Below the pieces are notes generated by a model. The model saw only the letters and a program-made list of their open reading frames with translations, ran no database searches and was not told the origin of the DNA. Shown in pieces: positions 22,362-35,125 of a DNA stretch of 64,000 bases (position 1 is its first letter; each line of letters opens with the position of its first letter). The DNA comes from Thalassia testudinum (Eukaryota; Streptophyta; Magnoliopsida; Alismatales; Hydrocharitaceae): assembly GCA_037157565.1 (NCBI GenBank), contig JAZHRO010000013.1, positions 122,092,001-122,156,000 of the forward strand, given 5' to 3'. A program made the position numbers and the translations under genes.

Positions 22362-23457
22362 CATTATGAGTGATGAAGGCTTCTTTAGAGATTGGGGGTG
22401 CGGTGAGGGGTGATCGCACGTGTTTCGCAGGTTTGAAATCAGGGTTGCAAGTAACTCATCATCGTAGTTATAAAACTCGTGATCAAATATAATTTATACC
22501 GAAACTCCAAGGGAGTCCCAGGTCAAACACAGGGAGGCGACGTTACTTTGTATGAAAATCGCACTTCGATTTGTTTCTTTTTGGCATTTTAGGGTTTTGT
22601 TATTTTTTTCATTTTTGAAATAAAATGACAATCAATCACAAGAGAGAGATAGAATTGAATCTAATATATTACATGAATGTCAATTACAATAATATAGAAA
22701 ACATAAAAAGAGAGGGAGGTGAGAAGAAATCTCCCGAAGCGGCTATTCGGTGAGACGATGACGCCTGGCGGAAGCTCGGACGAAGGAGTTAGGAAGCAGG
22801 TCGATGGAGGTGAGAAGCGGGAGGATGTCGAGTAGAGGAAAGCTTCAGCACAGCTCCGAAATGGAGGTGAGAAGGAGGAGGTGATCTGCTATTGGAATGG
22901 AGGTGGGAGGACGACTCCAAGGCAACCTATAAATGGGGATGGGAAGTTGGAGGAGTATTTGGTGGGGCAGAGTCTCGTTACACTAATAGGTGCCTCAGGA
23001 GCTTGAGAGCAAACTCTAACAGAGGGTTGGTAGGCTTACTAGAGCTTGGGAGTAGGTGGGAGTAGAGTAGGTAGAGGTGGCTTGGAAGCGAGGGGGTGTT
23101 GGTCCTTTTACAGTTGATGAAAAGAGGCTAGAATAGGCATGGGACCATTAGTGACCTCCAAGTCATCACTGGAAGTGTCGCTGTAGGCAGCTCACGCCCA
23201 CAGCTGGCCTTGCTGGCGTGCGAATAATTAGCAACGGCTGTAAGCATTGCTATATGCCTGCCAAGCTGTCGCTGAAGGCTGCCGCCAACCGAGCACACGC
23301 CCACCCCATGCGCGCAGATTGTGCGGAGGTCCTGCCTGGCGTGCGTGCTGGCATGCACTGGTGTATGGGCGCACGTGCTACTGGTGCATCCTAGCACTAC
23401 GCTGTCGCTGCTGCTGCATGCGCGCTCATGCGTTGGCCGGATTGAGAATGGGGGGGT

Positions 23458-23519
23458 TGCAGGGATTCGAACCCATGACCCTCCCTTGCGATCCGACACT
23501 CCCACCGTTACGCCACATC
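23458..23519 (-). other. tRNA-like module in I2
   Basis: Minus strand: A-box-like TGGCGTAACGGTGGGAG and a canonical B-box GGTTCGAATCC, with GGG/CCC pairing at the base of the T-loop. No anticodon stem or acceptor stem can be drawn. It is in LTR sense orientation. Confidence 0.6.
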
Positions 23520-23652
23520 TGCATGTGCGTCGCGAAGAGGAGTTGTGGCCGTGTGGTGAGGGCGGGCTCTCAGTTGTTGGATTTTCATCAAACAGGTGAG
23601 ATCACTTGATGGGCGGCCCTTAGAGATGTGGTCGGTGGCTTTGAATGCTCCA

Positions 23653-23674
23653 AATGGTGCCACGTAGCACCATC
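23653..23674. promoter_or_regulatory. G-box-type palindrome in I2
   Basis: AATGGTGCCACGTAGCACCAT, one mismatch from symmetry. Confidence 0.65.
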
Positions 23675-23989
23675 TGGACCGTCCACCCTCATTGCTTGAA
23701 GAGGATGCCACGGTGTCGGATCGAGGTGATTTCTCCATTGTCGGACTGCGATTGTCACTCTCGATCCATCCATACGGTCGGATTTTTCATCCAAAGTCCA
23801 TAAGGATATCGCATTGCCTCTTGGCCATATAAAATGGAGGAATTAATATACAAAACATACAACTATCCTAAATGCCATGCAATGGATATTATGTAGTATT
23901 TATAACATGATATGCAATGCTAAGCCTAGGAACTATCATAAATAAGCATTTTATCATGAATTCATGTGTGTTTATCAAGGGGCTACTGT

Positions 23990-24011
23990 GATGGTGCCAT
24001 GTGGCACCATC
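23990..24011. promoter_or_regulatory. G-box-type palindrome in the 3' LTR of C
   Basis: ATGGTGCCATGTGGCACCAT: perfect in its outer arms, with CATG in the centre instead of CACGTG. Confidence 0.75.
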
Positions 24012-24463
24012 ATGGTCGTCCATCTTCCTTGCTTTGCAGACGGTGTTGTAGGCCTCCGATCGAGATGATTTTTACACCGTTCGACTACAATTGTTGATCT
24101 GGATCCATCCATGTGGTCGGATTTTACATGTGAGGCTTGGATCGCTATCATCCTATTCCTTGGCCTCCATTCTTCTATAGGCTACACGTGATGCTATGGT
24201 TGTCTAATCAAGATGATTTCGGAAGCATTGGACTCTCATCATCGTCCTTATCAAATTTGTATGGTCTGATCTGTCATCTGTGGCCTTGAATCATCTACAA
24301 TCAATTTCGTCTCTCTTTTAGAGCATAAAATGGCAATATTATCTATAAGGCTATCAAACTAACTAATGCGCAAATTATGATGCTTATGCATACATTGTTC
24401 CTAAGTTATGCTAGAATCTAACTTAATTCAGGTAGATTAGGTGATATGATTACTGTGCAATCA

Positions 24464-24480
24464 CACCATCATGCTTGAAT
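24464..24480 (-). other. 3' polypurine tract of C
   Basis: On the minus strand TTCAAGCATGATGGTG immediately precedes the LTR start TGATTGCAC. It is a decayed version of the AGGCATGGGGGTA tract of E. Confidence 0.6.
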
Positions 24481-26008
24481 TTTGCTGGTCCCTAGCAAAT
24501 GCAAGACTAAATGAAAGTGGTCCTACATGACTGATTTCTATCAAGAGTATGATTTGTGATTTATTTCTTTTGTTTTCATCCAAAACTTTAGAAATTCAGA
24601 TGGTTGTGAAAGTGTATTATTGTAGCCTGTGCAACGGATCCATGTGAAAAGCCAATCCACATTTAAAGCTTGTACTTGACCCTTAGTAAAATTTCTATTG
24701 GGATAGGCCAACTTCTTCCCTCGGAGTTATAAAGTAATATGTAATTTCAGCCTTGGCTTTTTGGCTTAGGTAGAAGATATTTTTAGTCAAGTAGATTTCT
24801 ATTTGGTGGCTTATACTCATCTGGCGCTACATATAGACTAGTACTACATAACCTAGATTTCCAAATTTATTAAATAAATCAACTCAAAGAGAGGCGGAGA
24901 AACTATGCTCTCTTTAGTTCATTTGTACTCATTCTTTCTCTTTCTCATTTTTTTTCCTTTCTCTATTTCTTTTCTTTTCTTTTTTTTCTTTTTCTTTTTG
25001 AGCTCACAATCTTATCAGATTTGTCAGTATATTTGGTGGCCTCTCATGACATTAATACTTTGATTAAGTTCTGATAACCTTATGACTAAGTCAAAATTCC
25101 TTAGTCCACATTCAGGAGGTCAGAAATACAGAAAAGTAGGTCAAGGCTGTATTTGATGGACTATGAAGGGAATGGGTGTTGTTGCCTCAATGTGCTTGAC
25201 ATGAAATAGACAATGCAATTAACATTTTTTCTACTCTATTTTTTATCTATATATATATTTTTTCTCTCTTTCTTTCTTCTCTCTTTTTTGTTTTTTTTTT
25301 ATATATATTTTATTTCTATCAACACAAAGTATTATAACAACCATGCACATTTTTATACACGAGGCATTATTCGGGATTGAGGTGTTCAAGAGGATATTGG
25401 GTGGCTTATTTGGTGAAAGTGCCTATTCTTGGCACTGGGAAATGAATGGATGGGACAGTATATTTCTGACCTTGATATTAATACCCACCTTCAGCTGAGG
25501 ATTCTATAAAAGATGGTCGCAACCATCCACCTTAGTCCTAGTTTTATTAGAACCCGCTCTCTATGTATTTGCCTTATTTGGTGGCTCTCTAAAAATTCGA
25601 ACAAAGAATTTGTATGCAGGAACCGAGAGCGAAAACTATGCCTAGCTCCAAGTATCATTATCCAATTATTCAAAAATTAAGATTCCTTATACTAGCCTTA
25701 GAGCACCAGTAGACTTTTTACTCTCACTCACACTTGCTTGGTGGATCTACTAGAAAATGATTTGCCTGACTCCCTAATTACTGTCTAAGGGCTCAGGAGA
25801 AAAAGCATTGCTTCTTCTCGATAAACTAAAGATATCTATCGGTCTTCACAGAGGATCCATAGCAAATTCTACGTGTAAGTGTGAAATTATACTGGATTCT
25901 AAGTTCAATCAACTTAAGAATAAATCCCTAATAAAATTTTCTTGATAAAATTTCTTTATGTATGAATGCAATTTTTTTTTCTAACATAAAAATAAGACAT
26001 GCAATATC
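24481..26008 (-). other. 3' noncoding domain of C with decamer array
   Basis: No gene. On the plus strand TATTTGGTGG (CCACCAAATA in element sense) or a one-base variant occurs at 24800, 25030, 25150, 25407 and 25575, with a weaker site at 25735. Two pyrimidine tracts (24935-25002 and 25240-25318) are polypurine in element sense. The order and spacing agree with D, E and F. Confidence 0.75.
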
Positions 26009-26023
26009 CACCCCGTCATGCCT
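26008..26023 (-). other. Internal polypurine tract of C
   Basis: Minus strand AGGCATGACGGGGTGG, just after the tail ORF; a decayed copy of the tract at 43255 in D. Confidence 0.65.
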
Positions 26024-26330
26024 ATTCATTACAATGTCCTCATTAAAATGTATTTAGGAAAATAAAAAAGTAACAAGTAAGAGGAGGGGATATCACCTGA
26101 CTGAGCTTATTAATCTAGGTCAGCTTGGATAGAGAAAATGCAAAACTAACTGTAAAGAATACTGGGTTGCCTCTCAGCCAGCGCTAAGTTTAACGGCATT
26201 TGCTGGACCTAAACCCAAAAGAAATATGTAATCCAATATTGTGGGTCAAGGGAAGGGCAATAACTTTTGCTGAGAGATTCAGAATTAGTATAAAGATATG
26301 ATCGTTTGGTCCAAGAATCAGTGATCAACA

Positions 26331-28029
26331 AATGCGAACCAACTATTGATGTAGTCCTACTCTGAAGAGTTTTTCTGATTTGAAATAGACAATAGGTTCA
26401 GATAGATGAGGTTCATGGTGTAGAGCCTGTTCATTAATTCAAGAAGAGGTGGTATAGGGTCTGGATTGAAATCATGATTGAGATTTAAATTTTGTTCTGA
26501 ATCAGAATCATAAGGATCCTCATAATGGTAGTTGATGTCAAAAATCATGAATTCTCCAGGTTCTGGGTTTTAAGAGGACAAAGGTAGAGTTATGCTGAAT
26601 TCATCAAAATCTTCATTAGAAATTACCTCTTCCTCATCAGAAGTCATTTCTTCCTCAGATTCAAGCCATCCATTTGAACCAGTTGGAGTATAAGTTCTTC
26701 CCTAGTTCATCATGATTTGAGATTCTTTTTCTAAGGTTGCTTCTTCGTTTACCTAGTTCATGTCCTTAGATTGTCCAATTTCTTGACCCCCTCAAAGTTC
26801 AATAGTTCTTGAATTTCAGGGTGGATGTATTGAGGATTCTTTATGTTATCATCTAATTCATCAAAAGATACTCCCAAGAGTTTTTCAATCTCACTAATGT
26901 CTTTTCCATTTGATTTTCTATGGGAGGTGGTAGATCATAATCATCCTCAAGTATATCACTTTCTTGTCTTTCGTGTTGATCTTGAGATTTGGCAGGATTC
27001 AAATCATCATTAGTGTGAATTGCCAAAACCTCTTCAATTGTTCTTGCGACCTCGATGGAACCACAATTCACCTTATTCTTTTGGGAAGCTTTAAAGATAT
27101 TGAGTTGACAAGTTTTCCTTCAAGAAGTGATTTGCATAATCCCTGTCTCACAGTTGATTAGGGCCTTAGCTGTGGCCAAGAAAGGTCTTCCTAAGATTAT
27201 CGGGGTGTGGTTCAAGTTTTCTAATGCCTCCATATCTAAAACTAGAAAGTCCACAGGATACTCAGAATCCCTCACTTTTATAATCACATTTTGTAAGAGT
27301 CCCTTTGGAATCTTGGTTGACCTATCAACAAGCTAAAGGGTAACCTCAGTGTGTTGCTAGAGACCTAAATCCAACTCTTCATATAATTCTGTGGGGATTA
27401 GATTGATGGAGGCACCAAGGTCCAGAAAGACTCGATCCAAGATAAAGCCATCTATCTCACATGAAATTAAGAGGGGTCCCTAGATCTTTCTTTTTAGGAG
27501 GGAGCTTATTTAATATGATGGCACTAGCTTGTTCAGAAACTGACCCTTTTTGATGATTTGGACTGGCGTTTCGGTGTGCATATTTCCTTCAAAAATTTTG
27601 CATAGGCCGAGATGTTTTCAATGGCTTTAAGGAGTGGCATATTTACTTGGACTTGCTTTAAAATCTCAAACCACTCGTTAGATTGATTGATTTTCTTTTC
27701 CTTGGAAATGTTCAAGGCTTTAGGAAAAGGTGCTTGAGAGAAATCATGAGTATTCAAATCCTAAGTCATTTTCTAGATTAGCTTGGTCTCCCAGGTCAGA
27801 TTTAGGCTCCTCCAGATCTTAGTAAGATTTCAATGTAGAAGGATAAGGATCTTGGATTTATTTCCCACTTCTCAAAGTAACAACACAAGCATAGGTATTA
27901 AGGTTAGGAGGGTCAGGTGGGTTTAGCAAGATGGGATGAGCCTAGGTTGGGTTGGGGTTAACAAAATCAGGTGGGTGCTGGGGAGCAGGTTGAACTATAT
28001 GTGCCTGTTGCTCTTGTGTGTTGTGCTGG
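26331..28029 (-). pseudogene. Protease and tail ORF of C (decayed)
   Basis: Read on the minus strand, this is the C counterpart of 41240-42960 in D. The protease part (about 27860 down to 27070) includes the block with DLGAS and later the ILGRPFLATAKAL-like block at 27127-27336, where the plus-strand frame is only its shadow. The acidic linker (27071-26853) and the MIFDINYHYEDPYDSDSE segment (26548-26357) follow. The tail motif lies at 26376-26331 (LFRVGLHQ, stop, LVRIC, stop). Many stops and at least two frameshifts are present. No reverse transcriptase follows the protease. Confidence 0.7.
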
Positions 28030-30293
28030 TGATTGTGCAACAATTGTAGGACTTAAATGACCTGAATTAAGTTAGAACTTAGCATAATTGTAGTATGATG
28101 CATGCATAAACAACACACAATGCACCTTTTCTTGATTTATTTAGATATGCAAAAAATAATGCTATAATGTACTGATTAGTGCATTATTTGGATTGTAGTC
28201 AATAAGAAGCTCAAGAGACGCCCTAAAGCAGGATCTGAAGCAGGGAAGAAGCTAGAGCTACAGTAGAGCTGGAGCAGAAGCCCTAGAATAAGGAAGAAGA
28301 AATAATGTAGGGAGAGGTATACTACTCTACTAAGTGGAATTTTAATGTAGAGTTAAATTATGAAGAACATAGGACTTTTCCTAGCTTTAGGATAGCCTTA
28401 GAGACCCTCCTAAACCCTAGCCACCCTTAGATTAGGTCACCTTATCCGAGAATACCTCAAAACCATCATTCCAGCCCATATCTGGACGTCTAGATAGGAT
28501 GCTAGACATCCAGAACCCTTGGACACAAACCGCAGGCCTAGAACCCAATTCTACTGGAAAATTGGACATCCAGACAAAGTGTCAGACGTCCAATTTTTGC
28601 AAAATTCCAAGACAACCTAAAATCCTCCTTGACTCAACCTTGGACATCTAAACCAGAGTTCTAGACTTTTGATTTTAAAGTATAAGTCGTCTGATTATAA
28701 AATTAGATGTCTAGAACCCCTCTCCAATCCCTGTTTTTGAAATCAAGCTTGGATCTTGATTTCCTAAGCCCCAAAATCCAATTCTACACCCTAGGAAATC
28801 TAAATTAAGGTGCCCTAAGCCTAGTACACCACCCCAAGACCCTCCTAAGAACCTAATTAGGTTCTCACTAAGCCCAACTGACTTGGATTTAAGTTAATTA
28901 CACTCACCTAGTCAATTGGACTCATAGAGTCCAATTGAGCTCAGATCTCAACCAACACAAGCCCAATTAGACCTAGTGAGGGTCTAATTGACTCAAGCCT
29001 GACCTAATTGGGTATCTTCTCTCCCATTTAGACACACATCCACTCAATTAAACTTGCACTAGGTTTAATTGCTCTTTCACATTAACATTAGGGTTTATAA
29101 CCCTAATTCTAGGACCCTACCAAAACCCAATCACCTAGACCTATAGGACTCGACCTAGACCACCTAAGCACACCCAGTTAGTCATGCACACACACACCCA
29201 CACACACACATAGCTACCCACTCTAGACTTCTCTAAAGTCTTCCAAAGGTGGTGACACTTTGAGTTACCAGAAATAGCAACCAAAGGAGTCCACCAACCA
29301 ACCCATGAAATGTGGATCTATGAAGACCCATTTCAAATGGGTTGGTTGAACACAAGAGGGGATTCTCTAGAGAATTCCACACTTCTCTAGAGGGTCTCTC
29401 CCTCATTCTATTTAAGGCCACCATTGGATGACCATGCATCTCATCTATCAATCTAGCCATTTTAGCTCCATTCCATGTGCACCTCCATCCACGAGCTCCG
29501 TCACCAACACCACTCCCACCTCCATGTCCAAGGATAGAGAAAATCTCCACCACCTTCTCAAGAGGCTGGCCTACCCACCATTGGCCATCCCTCTCTCTCC
29601 CTCCTACCACCTCAAGCTCCACAGGCCATTGGAGACCACCTCCAATGCCCTAAGCTCTCTTAGATAAGTTGTTCTTCTTAGTTTAATTTCTATGTTAATT
29701 TCCTTCTTAATAGTGTAGTCATCCTCTACCTGAATGATGCATGCATAATCTTCTGTAGATACATGCATGCATCCATTTTCTGCTAGCTAGAATCATTGCT
29801 TTAATCATTCATGTACAAGCTTTCCTCAAAAAATGATTGTAATGATAATATTTGTGAAGGAATGAAATCATCATTTTATCTATCTCTATTATGATCATGA
29901 GTTGCCTGATTTAATTTCCTATTACATTGCAACAAGATGTCTATTTCGGAAGTTATAGAAGATTTGATGATTAACGAATATTCTGTGGGTCGCCATCATA
30001 TATTTAAGACAGTGCACATAGACACGCATACTTTCACATTCATATTGTTTTTGACTCACGTGCATGTTTTACGAGTTAACAACGCAATCGGCAAGTCATA
30101 TATTCGTACTTTAAATACCAGACTCCAATTTTAAGCAAGTAGTGAAAAGAATCAAAACCAATTTTACTTTTTCTAAATGCCTCCCTGAGATCGACCGAGA
30201 CTAACCGTTTCATTAACTTAATTTTTGTTGAGTCGTATTTCGCAACTATACTACAACATTTTCCTATCAAATCCACGATCTACAAAACCAACG
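28030..30293 (+). mobile_element. E-family solo LTR M inside C
   Basis: Starts TGATTGTGCAACAATTG and runs about 2.26 kb; the body aligns with the reverse complement of the E LTRs. It splits a region that is continuous in D (41218-41300), which proves insertion into C. The right edge is uncertain by several bases and the target duplication (GCTGG on the left) is decayed on the right. It contains a CA microsatellite (29185-29212), C/T-rich leader sequence and a cluster of GACGTC-like motifs at 28475-28715. Confidence 0.75.
29185..29212. repeat. CA microsatellite
   Basis: Cytosine/adenine dinucleotide run in LTR M; the equivalent TG run lies at 52626-52652 and 60182-60212 in the E LTRs. Confidence 0.9.
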
Positions 30294-30297
30294 ATTG

Positions 30298-31959
30298 GTT
30301 AACCCTATTGAAGTTCCTTGGGTTGGGATGGTAGCATCCTGTGTTGTCTAGCATCAACTAGCTGGTCTAGTCATCCCGTCAATTCTGTCCTCAATTGATT
30401 TATTTCTTCCTTATGTCTTAGATTCATTTCTTGCATTTCCTTGAGGACCAAACTCAGATCAAAGGGCTCGTTTTCCTGAGTAGGTTGTGGCTGATATGTG
30501 CGTGGTTGTGTGTACCTACTGGGTTGCCCATACATGTTAGGCTTAGTCAAGTTAGGACACTGGGTGGGTTTTTGACTTGACCAAGTAAAGTTAGGATGGT
30601 TGCCCCACCTAGGGATGTAAGTGTTTGAATAGGGATCATTTCAAGTGTAACCCTAGAGTGCATTCACATCCTTAGGATAACTAGGCATCGAGATGCCTAG
30701 TTCAGAATTTGAGGGCATCAAGGTCCCTCCTTGGAACCCAAAAAGAGATGGGTCCAAGTAGAGTTGGTCATAGGTGGAGGCATGGTCAGGTCATTAATAT
30801 TATGCAGCATTTCCTGACCTAAAGGGTTGGGGAGTTGGGTGTGGGTTAACATAGGAACTCCTTGGGTATGTATAGGATTTATTTTGGGATGTGTACCTAA
30901 GGAACTCCCGCCCTTCAGAAGGTTGTCAAGTTTCTTGTCCAAACTCTCTACGTTCTTTCCCACGAGTTCCACCTTGTCCAATCATTATGCAATTAACTCT
31001 AAATCAACCAAGTTTTAATTATCCTTAACTTCATAAACTCCGCTTCTTGGTTGATTCGCTCTGTTAAAGGGAGACATTGAGGCATTGTTGAGGGAATTTT
31101 CACTCACATTCTCAAATAATTGAAAGGCTCCCTCAGCATCTCTGCTTAGGAAATTGCTCCTACATGCCGCATCAACAAAATTCTTCAAATTGTCACTTAA
31201 CCCATAATAGAAAATATAGGCCAAGTGCCATTTCAGAATCCCATGATGAGGGCATTTCCTAGCCAAATCATTAAATCTCTCCCAAGCCTCATGTAGTTGT
31301 TCCTCAAGGTTCTGCTTAAAGGTTGTAATGGCACATCTAAGGGCATTGGTTTTTCCTATGGGAAAGAATTTTTTTAGGAATGTGCTTCTTAAATCTTCCT
31401 ATGTTAGGATTGGTCTACCAATAGTCCTCAACTAATGAACAGCTCTATCTATTAAAGAGAATGGGAACATTTTCATCATTAAGGTACCTTCATTCATGTT
31501 CTTAGGGCGAAAGGTCCTTCCTATGTGTAGAAGTTCTTCAAGGTGGTGGAAGGGGTCATCAGAATCGCAACTATGGAAGTTGGGAATTAGATTGATGATC
31601 TGTTGTTTGAGTTCAACATCTTCCCCATCCTGAGGTACCTTAATAAAAGGTTCAGGTTGGGCCTTAGGAGGATTGTAAAAGTCACGGAGAGGTCGGTCTG
31701 CTCTTCTGTTTTGGAGTTGAGTAATGGCCTACACTATGACCTCTATTTGTCAGTCATGATGCCGGCCCTGCTTAGAGATCTACCTTTGTAAGAGAGTCAT
31801 TGGATCCAGATTTTGTTCTTCCTCTTCGATCTCACCTTCCTCGTGGTGATTAGCCATTGAAGAGGGTTCAGATTTAGATTTTGGACAATTAGGTCTTCTC
31901 CTAAGATTTCATTCTAAAGGTGGTAGCAAATCAGGATGTAGAGATCTTCTACCTTGCAT
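30298..31959 (-). pseudogene. gag of element C (decayed)
   Basis: Minus-strand gag, counterpart of 39593-41144 in D. It probably starts at the ATG read from 31959 (MQGRRS). Clear pieces are 31266-31015 (HLAYIFYYGLSDNLKNFVD and FNRANQPRSGVYEV) and 30981-30718 (coiled LDKVELVGKNVESLDKKLDN). The family is the plant retrotransposon gag (nucleocapsid precursor) and no CCHC zinc knuckle is seen. Stops and frameshifts are frequent, but at 31330 C keeps CAG where D has TAG, so the two copies decayed separately. The gene is interrupted after 30298 by solo LTR M. Confidence 0.75.
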
Positions 31960-33416
31960 GCACCACAAGAATGTCCGTAGATGAGAGGGAGACGACAGAT
32001 GAAAGAATACCCCACCCTTTCAATGCAAGTAATCAAGTTATTCCTTAGAGTGTAAACCCTAAATAGACCTAACCCTGGTTCCCCAAAACACAATTGGGTT
32101 AGATCATCCCTTGAATTACTTGGCTTGCCAGAAGGGTGGGATCCCCTAGGACACCCCGCATGACGGGATACCACTAAGGGTTAACGCAGTTATTGCACCG
32201 ACCTTTCTTGTCACTAGTGGGTCAAAGTAGATAAGGCTTGACCTTAGCCCAATCTAATTTCAAGTCCCCACGAATATTAGTCCTACCGAGGGCACGTCTA
32301 CTCAGTTTTAGACTTAGGCTTGATGTGCATTTGGAATATGATAGGCGTTAGGGGGTATTGCCATTAAAAATGATTTTCAGACATGTGAAGTGCACAGGCA
32401 AGGGGTTCACAAGCAATTTTTTATAATAAAGTGAATTTTAAGGTTCAAATGCTTGTATTAGTCAGTTTTTAGGGTTCACTTGAATTAATATCTTCAATCA
32501 ATGGTTCTAATGAGGAACACAAGAGTTGTGCAAATCTCAATTATTTGATAGATTTCCTTTAAGAATGGAAATGCAAGTGTGCTCTACCTTTAATATGAAA
32601 CCCTAAGCGCAGATAGTGCTAGATGATCTTTTTAAGTCCAAAATCAAAGGAGTGGTACGACCCAAACAATGCAATCAATTGGTTCTATTGTACCACTAAC
32701 TAGGCACTTAGAAAATATTTTTTCAAGAATTTTAATAAATGTTTTCTATTTTTTCTGATTTGAAGTGTATTAGGAGTTTTGCAGTCTATTTTGACACTCA
32801 GTTAGTAATTGAGTAATCTGTGCAATTAAATGTGTAGGAAATATTTTTTTATATTTTTTATAAATTCCTTATTTTTACAGGAATTCAGTGCCATAAATTT
32901 CAAGTCAATTTGAGTTGTATAAATATTCCTATGATATTTTGAACTCCAAAAATTAGGAACAACAACCAATTTGATAATAGTTCAGCATGTAAATTTTCAA
33001 AATTTTTTTTTGAAGTCAGATTTGTACAAAATTTGGATATTTTGTTTTCGACTTTAAAACCATGTCCAGTAAAAATTTTGAAATTTTTGGACATGCAGAT
33101 TTTTAGGAATTGAATTTTTAAGTTAAGAGTTTGTTTTAGCCTGAAAAATCACCAAGAATGATATATATATAAATTCAAAAAGCAAGCAAATGCTAACTAA
33201 TCCTAAGGTTCAAGCAAAACACCTAACTTTTTTTGGATTTTTTTTTAAAAGGAAATCTAACCTAATCTAAGCTACGACTACTTACTTGAGATTCGCACCC
33301 ATTTTTTTCCGTTGCACGTCTTCCGGCAATTTTGTGATTCCTGCGCAACCAAAAATAGCAAGTTAAAATCTCAAATAAGCACTTTATCGGAAAAGCTTTT
33401 AAAAATTTCTATTGCC
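31960..33416 (-). other. Leader of element C
   Basis: Untranslated region between the primer site and gag, AT-rich around 32700-33250. It aligns with the D leader (38173-39592), including the segment 31914-32174 that forms an open frame in both but lies upstream of gag. I see no gene. Confidence 0.6.
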
Positions 33417-33434
33417 TCCCCGACAACGGTGCCA
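33417..33434 (-). other. Primer-binding site of C (tRNA-Asp type)
   Basis: Minus strand TGGCACCGTTGTCGGGGA, three bases from the LTR end. It fixes the minus orientation of C. Confidence 0.9.
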
Positions 33435-34395
33435 ACTTGCTCTACCGCGAGACGCGTTAAAAATTAATTACATCATTGTAGTGTGAATCACGATGAAACA
33501 AATAATATTTATAAAGTTTCAGTAAGTATCGAGTCATTCGCAGGGAGGCAAAACATGGTTTTTATGCGAAAGCTTTTCAGAAAGTCATTCTAAACAAATA
33601 TTTATATATTTATATATGTATATATAGACATATGATATCCAGAGAATCATAGTTTTATTGCTATATAGAAATAGTTTTCAAACTAGAAATCACTATGCTA
33701 AAGATTAGATAGAGAAATAGAGAGAGAGAGATAGAGAGATAGAGATGGAGAAAGATGGCAAATGATGACGCTGCTTGTGGGATGCTTGTGTGAAGTGCGG
33801 CAGCACCTCATATCCAAGGCACCGGGATGAAGTCCGAAGAGGAGTTGCATAGAGAGAGAGAGGCTGGAGATGTATCTGGTGGGAGTTGCCTCTCAACTAG
33901 GGGGCCCTGGGGCTCTTTCTATAGCTTTAATGTGGGGTAAAGTGGGCATTTTAGCTCTCCAACTCATGCAACAACCTAGGTACGATCAGATCCGTTGACC
34001 GGGAGATCAACGGCTCAGATCGCACCTAAAAATAGCTTCCAACATGCCTTATACATGTGGATGTCTTCTGATGGTGCCACGTGGTAGCTTTGGAGCTGCC
34101 TGATCATGATCGTACGCTCCTCGCTGCACGCCTACTTTGAAATCAAGCGCTATCATTTTGAATTCACACGCACTTGATTTTAGCCGTATAACCTCGCGAT
34201 CAGACGGCTTAAATCACGTGCGCTGCCGTCTCTTGCTTGTGCATGAATCGGGGTGTTGAGTTGGGTGTTCAATCGTGTGTCATCTGCACCACTACATCCA
34301 ATGATCCTCCTAGCGGCACACGACCAAATCCTATCCGCTTGATTTCATCCAACGGCTCAATTGTGAGTGACAACGACTACCTTCTTGATTTAGAG

Positions 34396-34456
34396 CTTCT
34401 CACGCTTCGATTGTGCGCCCATCTGTCTTGTACTAGCGTTCTCTCCACTGCGCTAC
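34396..34456 (-). other. tRNA-like module in the 5' LTR of C
   Basis: Minus strand GTAGCGCAGTGGAGAG (A-box) followed after about 30 bases by GCACAATCGAAGC (T-arm-like). It is better preserved than its partner at 22151-22212. Confidence 0.6.
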
Positions 34457-34581
34457 GTGCACGGATTGTCGCATTTGCCATTTTGTGTGCAGCTGCCATC
34501 AACCATTGGATGGAGATCCAACAACTAATCTTGATCTTCCTTGATGAGGCATGGTTGGAGCGGTCGACGTGGGCACATCAT

Positions 34582-34607
34582 GGCTGTTGGATGACGATCC
34601 AACGGCC
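34582..34607. repeat. ATCC hairpin
   Basis: GGCTGTTGGAT and ATCCAACGGCC around GACG, one wobble pair. Confidence 0.75.
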
Positions 34608-34663
34608 CACAATATGTGATGAGGGCTTCTTTAGAGATTGGGGGCGCGGCAAGGGGTTGCTGT

Positions 34664-34685
34664 GATGGCACCACGTGGTGCATTC
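34664..34685. promoter_or_regulatory. G-box-type palindrome in the 5' LTR of C
   Basis: GATGGCACCACGTGGTGCAT, with an intact CACGTG centre. Confidence 0.7.
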
Positions 34686-35125
34686 ATGGCCATCCATCTT
34701 CCTTACTTTATAGACGGTGCTATAAGCCTCTGATCGAGATGATTTTTACATCATTGGACTGCAATCATTGATCCGGATCTATCCATGCGGTTAGATTTTA
34801 CATCTAAGGCTTGGATCTTTATATCATGTTCCTTGCCTCTATTCTTCTATGGCTGCACATGATGCTATGGTTGTCTGATCAAGATGATTCTGGAAGCGTT
34901 GAACTCCCATCGTCGTCCTAATCAGATCTGTCATCTGTGGCCTTGAATCATCTGCAATCAATTTCATCTCTCTTTTAGAGCATAAAATGGCAATTTTATC
35001 TATAAGGCTATCAAACTAACTAATATGCAAATTATGATGCTTATGCATGCATTGTTCCTAAGTTATGCTACAATCTAACTTAATTCAGGTAGATTAGGTC
35101 ATATGATTGTTGTGCAATCATGTAT

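Larger units (their letters stand above)
22411..23977 (-). mobile_element. H-family solo LTR I2 inside C
   Basis: 1567 bp between perfect AGGGG target duplications (22406-22410 and 23978-23982). Ends match I1: GTTTATCA on the right, AGGTCAAACACAGGGAGG near the left. The G/C-rich open frames at 23128-23609 lie within it and are not genes. Confidence 0.9.
17584..24463 (-). mobile_element. 3' LTR of C with nested insertions
   Basis: Own sequence lies at 17584-18464, 22069-22410 and 23978-24463; the rest is I1 and I2. The pieces align in order with 33438-35120. They contain a GATC palindrome near 18140, a partial G-box palindrome at 18214-18233, the tRNA-like module (22151-22212), ATCC hairpins (22255-22280, 22336-22361) and a G-box-type palindrome (23990-24011). 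Confidence 0.85.
17584..35120 (-). mobile_element. Element C, non-autonomous gypsy-type retrotransposon (minus strand)
   Basis: LTRs at 17584-24463 (3') and 33438-35120 (5') share ends TGATTGCAC...GAGCA in element orientation. The target duplication is CGTAT (17579-17583) versus TGTAT (35121-35125). After removing later insertions, the 3' LTR is about 1.70 kb and the 5' LTR 1.68 kb. The body runs primer site, leader, gag, protease, tail ORF, internal polypurine tract, 3' noncoding domain, polypurine tract. No reverse transcriptase or integrase is present. It belongs to the same family as D, and its many stops and three internal insertions show it is old. Confidence 0.85.
33438..35120 (-). mobile_element. 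5' LTR of C
   Basis: 1683 bp, uninterrupted. In element sense it holds a G-box-type palindrome (34664-34685), ATCC hairpins (34582-34607 and about 34501-34525), the tRNA-like module (34396-34456), a GATC palindrome (about 34170-34205), a second G-box half-site (34070-34088) and a presumed promoter near 33914-33925. It ends in U5 with an AG-rich tract. Confidence 0.85.

Noticed and set aside
23458..23519. tRNA-Cys gene on the minus strand (GCA in a possible anticodon loop)
   Set aside because: The flanking bases do not form an anticodon stem and the acceptor arms do not pair.
23128..23609. Overlapping frames of 120-125 codons
   Set aside because: CpG-rich part of solo LTR I2. They include the tRNA-like module and have no protein signature.
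26853..27336. Plus-strand frames 26964-27161 and 27127-27336
   Set aside because: They are antisense shadows of the protease and linker region of C.
29233..29622. 129-codon minus-strand frame
   Set aside because: Within solo LTR M, not open in the E LTRs at the same place.
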